DNA of 64,000 nucleotides, from assembly GCA_023614405.1 (NCBI GenBank), contig CM042689.1, positions 333,102,305 to 333,166,304 of the forward strand, in the 5' to 3' direction. Positions 58,429 through 64,000 of the stretch are shown here, in pieces. Every line of letters begins with the position of its first letter. Position 1 is the first letter of the stretch. The DNA comes from Avena insularis (Eukaryota > Streptophyta > Magnoliopsida > Poales > Poaceae). The notes beneath the pieces are model-generated. The model ran no database searches and had not been told where the DNA came from. It saw nothing but the letters and a program-made list of their open reading frames with translations. The position numbers and the translations under genes were made by a program.

Positions 58429-59983
58429 TGATACGTTGGAAACATATCTATAATTTTTTATGATCCATGCTTGTTTAGTATCTACTTTTTTTTACTTGTC
58501 CACACTTTGAGGTGTTTTTTACATGTTTTTTGGTACTAACCTATTAACAAGTTGCAACAGTGTCGGATGCCTGTTTTCTGCTGTTTTTGGTTTCAGAAAA
58601 GTTAGTAAAGAAATATTCTCGGAATTGGACGGGACAAATGTCAAAGTCAATTACTTTCTGTGGGGAACAAGAAGTCCAGAGAAGAGCTCGAGGGGCCAAC
58701 CAGAGGAGCCAGACCCCCCCCAGGCGTGGGTGGGCCCTACCCCGCGCCTGGCTAGGGTTTGGCCGCCCTGGCGGCCGCCTCGGTCCCCCTTCGCCTATAA
58801 GAAGCCCCCGATACAGAAACTCTCGGTACCCGATCAGAAATCCACGAAACCGTCTGTAGTCGCCGCCACCATCGTCCCTAGATCGGGGGGATCTGAAGCT
58901 CTTCCCGGCACCCTGCCGGAGGGGAGATCATCCCGGAGGCCTTCTATCCGGTATGATTCGTGAGTAGTTCCACCTTGGACTATGGGTTCATGTAGTAGCT
59001 AGATGGTTGTATCTCCTCCTTTGTGCTTTCATGTATAGATCTTGTGAGCTCTGTTCATGATCAAGATCTAATCTATTTGTAATCATGCATGTTGTGTTTG
59101 CGGGGATCCGATGGATATTGAGATTATTATGTTGGTTTGATTAATGGTTCTATCTTTATGATTCTATCATGTTTGTGTTGTTTGTGATCTTGCATGCTCT
59201 CCGTTGCTAGTGGTTATCTCGGCCAAGTAGTTGCTAGTGACTCCAAGAGGGAGTATTTATGCTCGATAGTGGGTTCATGACTCTAGTTTCCAAGGGAAGT
59301 GACAGAAATCTCTTCGGTTGTAGATGTGTTGTTGCTACTAGGGAGAAAACAACGGTCTCTTGTTCATGGAACATGTGGACTGTTTACCTTACACACTTTG
59401 CTTAAAGCAGTTGTATGTTGCTTGCAACTTAATACTGGAGGGGGTTCGGATGATAACCTGAAGGTGGACTTCTAGTCATAGATGCAATTGGATTACGGTC
59501 TATGTATATTGTTGTATTGCCCAATCAACTTCATAGGATCTTTTTGGCTAGTAATTGCATTGTTATGTCTTGCTCAGTTCCTGTCAATTGCCCCGCTGTA
59601 ATTTGTTTACCCTTCATGCCATGTTGTTTATCTAAGGAGAGCACCTCTAGTGAACTATGGACCCCGGACAATCTTTACCATTGATACATCTTCCACTATT
59701 ACTTGTTTACTTGCTTCAAACCATTACCTTCCACACCATACGTTTAATCCTTTGTTATAGCAAACCGGTGAGCTTGACAACCTCACTGATTCGTTGGGGC
59801 AAAGTCTTGAGTTTGTGTTGTCCAGGTCTCCACGTTGTTTGCAACACCTGTGTGACGTTTCCTTCCTCCTTCTGGTTCGATAACCTCGGTCTCAACTGAG
59901 GGAAGACTTGCTGCTTGCTACTTCACACCTTGCTCTTAGGGTTTCCAACGAAGCGCTTCCACGTCAAACACCAGGCGCCATCA
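58429..59983 (+). mobile_element. 5' LTR of non-autonomous retrotransposon copy C
   Basis: TGATACGTTGG...GCCATCA, 1555 bp, matching the solo LTR and the copy A LTRs. TATAAG at 58796-58801. GCCAC before it (58424-58428) should recur after the 3' LTR outside the window. Confidence 0.88.
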
Positions 59984-59990
59984 AGCTTTC

Positions 59991-60076
59991 TGGTGCCGTT
60001 ACTGGGGAATCTACTTCAACCTCTTCCACCTCGTCAAGCGCTATCAACAAGTTTTCTGGCGCCGTTGCCGGGGAGG
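59991..60076 (+). promoter_or_regulatory. Duplicated tRNA-Asp type primer binding site
   Basis: TGGTGCCGTTACTGGGGA (59991-60008) lies 8 bases after the LTR. A second, perfect TGGCGCCGTTGCCGGGGA follows at 60057-60074. Both are preceded by ATCAAG/ATCAACAAG and TTTTCTGG-like sequence, so the LTR end plus primer site was duplicated in tandem (unit ~66 bp). The inner copy matches tRNA-Asp best. Confidence 0.75.
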
Positions 60077-60260
60077 CTAAGGACGTCTTCACTAGGGGAG
60101 TCCTTCACTTCCTTTCTCTTTACTTTGTTTTCAGTTTGCTTTGTTTCTTTTGCTTGGTTTTGTTTGCCTCTTTTCAAAACCCCCCAAAAAATAGTCTAGC
60201 TTGGTTTGCCTTCTTTATTCAAAACACACACAAAAAAATTAGTTCTTGCTCTAGCTCACC

Positions 60261-60872
60261 ATGTTGCTCCCTCAGTTATCTTTGAAAAATCTTGCAATAG
60301 GTAGTGGCTCCATAATTGGGAAACATAATATTGAAGAATTGTTTAATTATGTTAGCAAGCATGAGGATATTGAGGATAAATCTATAACTAAACTTGCTCC
60401 TAATTATGAGATTGATGCAACTTCTTTAGTTCATATGTTGGAGGCTAGGTTTGTTAGCCTTAACCCCTTCATACAATTCTTATTCCTAAAACTAAAAGAA
60501 GAGAAGAATGTTGAAAAAAGGGAATTCATCCTTGAAACTTTATCAAAAGAATTCCATGATGTTGCTAGGGAGGCCAAAAAGGTTTTTGAACGTTTCAATA
60601 TGCTAGGTTCAAGTGTAGATGTTGTGGGTATTTCTGATAAAACTAAGCCTAGAGAGGAATTCAATATACCCACACCATATAAGCTTGTTGGAATGCATAA
60701 AGCCTTTGAAAATAACTTTGATTGGATTGCCCCTGAAAATCTTTTTGATGAAGGAAGTAGACCAAAGAGAGATGAGAAAGGATCCTCCAAAACCCATTTG
60801 GATGAGATACCTTTCATAGTTGAAGAATTTGCAAGTATGAATGTTAATGCTTCTTCATTTGAAAATACTTGA
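60261..60872 (+). CDS. Intact 203-codon ORF of the non-autonomous LTR family, unknown function
   Basis: ATG at 60261 in the same context as in copy A, stop TGA at 60870-60872. The protein begins MLLPQLSLKNLAIGSGSIIG and is rich in charged residues with helical character (KHEDIEDKSI, KLKEEKNVEKREFILE, REAKKVFERFNM) and an FENNFDWIAPENLFDEGS segment. There is no signal peptide, membrane segment, zinc knuckle, protease, RT or integrase motif. It sits where gag would be, right after leader and primer site. Copy A holds a frameshifted version, so the ORF is a family trait. Possible roles are a diverged gag-like protein or a captured host sequence; I cannot decide. Confidence 0.65.
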   Translation: MLLPQLSLKNLAIGSGSIIGKHNIEELFNYVSKHEDIEDKSITKLAPNYEIDATSLVHMLEARFVSLNPFIQFLFLKLKEEKNVEKREFILETLSKEFHDVAREAKKVFERFNMLGSSVDVVGISDKTKPREEFNIPTPYKLVGMHKAFENNFDWIAPENLFDEGSRPKRDEKGSSKTHLDEIPFIVEEFASMNVNASSFENT

Positions 60873-60988
60873 TTCTTCTTGCTTCTTGTGCCTAACTTAA
60901 AGGCGTTAAAGAAAAGTACTTGTTGGGATATAACCCAAGAGTTTACTTGAGTCTTGAAAGTTATTACTACTGTAATGACCTCTCCTTA

Positions 60989-61913
60989 CGCTGTGTTTGG
61001 ATGTAGGAATTGAGGCATGGAATCGTCTATTTGGAATTGTTGGGCCGAATTCGATCGTTTGGAGCGGTCTTGGAATTACAACACGGAAACAAGAGGCGAT
61101 TCCGAGCCACGACCCAGCTAGTGTCCGCCCGGCCTCGAATCTTTCCGAGCTCGCCTTCTCGGAAACGCGTGGAATCGCGTCTGCGCATCTGGCCGCTTGG
61201 CCAGCAGAATCGAGCGGAGGTGAGTTCCTCCAGCCCAGTGACTGCTGAACACCGCCCCTAAGCGGCCGCAGGTGAGTTCTCGCCGCCTGCCTTCCCCGCC
61301 ATCTTCCTCCCATTCCCAACCTCCTCTGCTCACCCTTTCCCCTCTCTTCGAATGGCTGGGAGATCCCGCCCTAACCCTAATCAGCGGGCGGCTATGTCCA
61401 TCAGCCCGCCTTAACCCCAAACACCGGCGGGAGCTCGAGCGCCGACGGTACGTGAATGATGGCGGCTCTCTGGTCCTCCTCAGGCCACCCTCTCCCTTCC
61501 CCACATATTCCCCTTACATTCCTCCATTAATTTGCTATAGGTATTTATCATTGGAACCACACCTAATGCATATTATTTGATCTTTCTGATGTAAATATTT
61601 CTCCAAGAATTTGTAGCACCTCAGTCCGATTGAAGTTATATACTTCAAATTCTCTACTTAGACATTGAAATATACACACATACTATTTTGTAGACAAGTT
61701 TATATTGTTCAAAATTAACAAAATAAACAATTCTATAGTTTGTACATCCAAACAAGAATCGGAATTGGGTGCCACACTTCGATTCCAATAGCAAATTTCA
61801 TGTACATCAAAACAATAGAAATGGAATTGCAGTCCATTTTATTTCTATCTTGGATTTGGAATTTCTAGACCAATTCAATTCCGAGCTAAAATTCATACAT
61901 CCAAACACAGTGT
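60989..61913. mobile_element. PIF/Harbinger-type non-autonomous element in copy C (925 bp)
   Basis: Ends CGCTGTGTTTGGATGTAGGA and (reverse complement of right end) CACTGTGTTTGGATGTATGA are inverted repeats. Flanking TTA at 60986-60988 and 61914-61916. Copy A has the uninterrupted site CTCTCCTTATCC near 1530, proving both limits. The left-centre (61080-61500) is GC-rich with frames on both strands, the rest AT-rich. No transposase. The gene-like GC-rich core could be captured host DNA. Confidence 0.9.
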
Positions 61914-61916
61914 TAT

Positions 61917-64000
61917 CCTTTTTGTTTGCTTTTTGTGCCAAGAATAACCTCTAATGAGTGGGAACTAAGATTTGGGGAGTTGCTATCCCGAAACAGATTT
62001 TTGTCCTCCACCAAAAAAAATCGTGAGGAGTCTCTGTAACTCGAATTGAGCTAAAAAATTTACGAATAAATCCCTCAGTATGTTGGCTAACTTTTGTTAG
62101 TTCAACACTTTTTTATTTGAGCAACAGAAGATGTTCAAAAAAATTCATTTCTACCTGCCGGTCTGTTTTGACAGATTTCTGTCATTATTTGCATTTGCTT
62201 CTTATTGATTCCTTTTTGAGCTCTCTTCAGGTAAATTGAGTTTCTTTGAAGGAGTTACTTCAGTAGCTTGTGTTTTTAGTGAAAATTCTTGCTATTCCAA
62301 AGCTTTGCCAGTGGTCTAATATCTTTTGAATAAGCTAATGTTGCTAATGAAGATTGTGTGAAGTTTTGTATGAAGGAAAAATTTCAGGTGTAGAGAGAGA
62401 ATGATGCAATGAGATGAAGTATGGACAAAAGCTCAAGCTTGGAGATGCCACCATGGTGTCACCCCAAGAAATATCCAAGAAGTACAAGAGTCAAAGCTTG
62501 GGGATGCCCAAGACATCCCCTTCTTCATCAATAAAAAGCTCAGGTATGTCTAGATACTTCACTTTTATTGTTTCATGCACAGTTGTGTTGTTCTTGGAGC
62601 GTCATAGTTTTTTGTTTGTTTTGCTTAGTTTGTTTAGTTTGCTTTAGTAGTTTGGACCCCCGTTCTCTCTGTGTTGTTTTGTAAATAAGTTTGCTTGGTG
62701 TTTGGAAAGGAGTAGTAAGTTCTTGCTTGAAGTGCAAGAGGAGCTTGCATTGACCGTGACTTAGACTTTAGCATGACATGCTAGGTGTTGTTTTAGCATT
62801 ATGCTTAGTGATTATTGTTGTAGCATGTCTTGTTCCAACAATTGGGATTGCTTAGTGTGCCTTGAAGAAATTATGCGTTGTTTTAGCATGCAAAAGCATA
62901 GTATTGTGGTATTCTCCTTTGATGTTTTGCTTGGGTTGACTTGGCACATGCTCACACCATGTTATGAATATGAAAAGTCACTGTTAGTCTCTATGATCAT
63001 TTACTCCTTGACTTGTAGTACCACTCTTTGCTTTGATTGGTATGCTTTGTTGCATTGCATAATTATGGCCATTATTGCTCTCTTAGTTGGTTGCTCCCAG
63101 TCTTTTGCTAGCCTCCACTTGTATGAGTAAGTTCTACTCATGCTTCCAACTCCCAAGAAACCAAGTTATTCCAAAGTGTCCACTATAAACTCCTATGCAT
63201 GGTGTGCTACACCATTCCAAGTATATTCTTGTTTTCAACTATCTTCCAATTAAAAACTATTTTGTTCTGAGAAAAATTAGTGATTAAAGCCCTCACGAAC
63301 TTGATGGCACACTTTATTCTTTGCCCCTAATAAACTTGAACCATTGAGAGAACTTTGTTGTATATGCTTGCACTTATAAGTTGGGATTAGCAGAACCGTG
63401 CTGTCATGGGGAACGTTTTCAACATTGCACTTGTACTTTTTGTACTCCGTTGATATCATGCTCTTTTATCTATGGATGTTACCGGTGTGAAATGAAGTGG
63501 GAACTTGTAAGTCCATGGAGTTTGTATTCTGTGTTAGATAAACGCCTGGGCCGCTAGCCTAAGCCATTCCTAATCATGGTGGAAACTTGCAGCATCACCA
63601 TAGTGACATCTATGAAGCATTCTTCTTATAAGAAAAAAAGAGAGAGACACATTGAGAAAAGAGGAAAGAGAGAAAATCACCATATTCCCATAAGAAGAAT
63701 TGCTTAGATGATCATTGTCTGCTTTCCTTGTCATTTTGGTCATGGGAAAGCTCATGTGCCATGTGCAAGGGGTACCCCGTTGGCGGATCTCAATGACATG
63801 CAAATACTTACAGTGACAAGAACTTACCTGGACCCTAAGTTGAGTATCCATGAGGTGTAGCCCTCATAGTCAAGGGACTTGAGATTGCCAACTTATACTT
63901 TGTCAAGCATATACTCCAGCTTTGCCACTTTAACCTTAACCACTTCAAGATGCTTATGATAGGGGCAATGAGGGCTGAAAGCTAATAAGCACCATAATTT
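61917..64000 (+). mobile_element. Non-coding internal domain of copy C (runs off the window)
   Basis: Homologous in order to 1530-3640 of copy A, with no insertion or gene. PPT-like motifs AAGCTTGGAGATGCC (62435-62449) and AAGCTTGGGGATGCC (62494-62508) are in the same places as in copy A. The 3' LTR lies outside. Confidence 0.8.

Noticed and set aside
58523..58963. 146-codon frame in the copy C LTR
   Set aside because: Covers the LTR promoter and TATA region, and is not conserved in the LTRs of copy A.
59991..60076. tRNA gene remnants at TGGCGCCGTTGCCGGGGA
   Set aside because: Only the 18 bases complementary to the tRNA 3' end are present, directly after an LTR, so these are primer binding sites.

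Overview
This window is nuclear DNA of a large-genome grass, most likely one of the Triticeae (wheat, Aegilops, barley, rye). The reasons are two intron-rich plant housekeeping genes set among nested grass transposons, an Angela/BARE-like Copia LTR, Stowaway elements with the CTCCCTCCG terminus, and LTRs of the TGATACGTC type common in Triticeae. No bacterial operon, CRISPR array, rRNA or tRNA gene is visible.

Host genes. Two complete genes lie on the minus strand. The first (12545-18299, 23 coding exons, 785 codons) encodes STT3A, the catalytic subunit of oligosaccharyltransferase. The second (47058-56198, 18 coding exons, 729 codons) encodes nucleoporin NUP85 of the Nup107-160 Y-complex. 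All exon junctions were read by eye from GT/AG sites; phases close exactly and both frames are open throughout. Without the transposons between them, the NUP85 stop codon would lie only about 1.0 kb from the STT3A start codon.

Layout. 1-7275: a non-autonomous LTR retrotransposon (copy A) with tRNA-Asp type primer site; its 3' LTR is split by a solo LTR of the same family (4654-6192). 7276-12544: low-complexity intergenic DNA with a tandem duplication, a minisatellite, a possible Helitron end, a Stowaway MITE and a short unknown coding-like fragment. 12545-18299: STT3A. 18757 to about 46496: a four-deep transposon nest. A PIF/Harbinger element (transposase on minus) was split by a Copia element (20148-45073, TSD AATCC); this was split by a Tat-like Gypsy element (21620-40214, TSD TCTTG), itself split by a Mutator-like element (25884-30527, exact 9-bp TSD). 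Smaller hAT-type and Stowaway insertions decorate the nest. 47058-56198: NUP85, whose introns carry a long-TIR element, two Stowaway MITEs and a LINE tail. 56199-58428: promoter side, AT-rich DNA and a foreign LTR fragment. 58429-64000: a second copy (copy C) of the non-autonomous LTR family, with an intact 203-codon ORF, a duplicated primer site and a PIF/Harbinger-type insertion whose empty site is preserved in copy A.

The most novel-looking items are the conserved unknown ORF of the non-autonomous LTR family, its duplicated primer site, the MULE carrying a degenerate two-exon gene, and the AACCGA-rich element with 8-bp duplications but no matching terminal inverted repeats.
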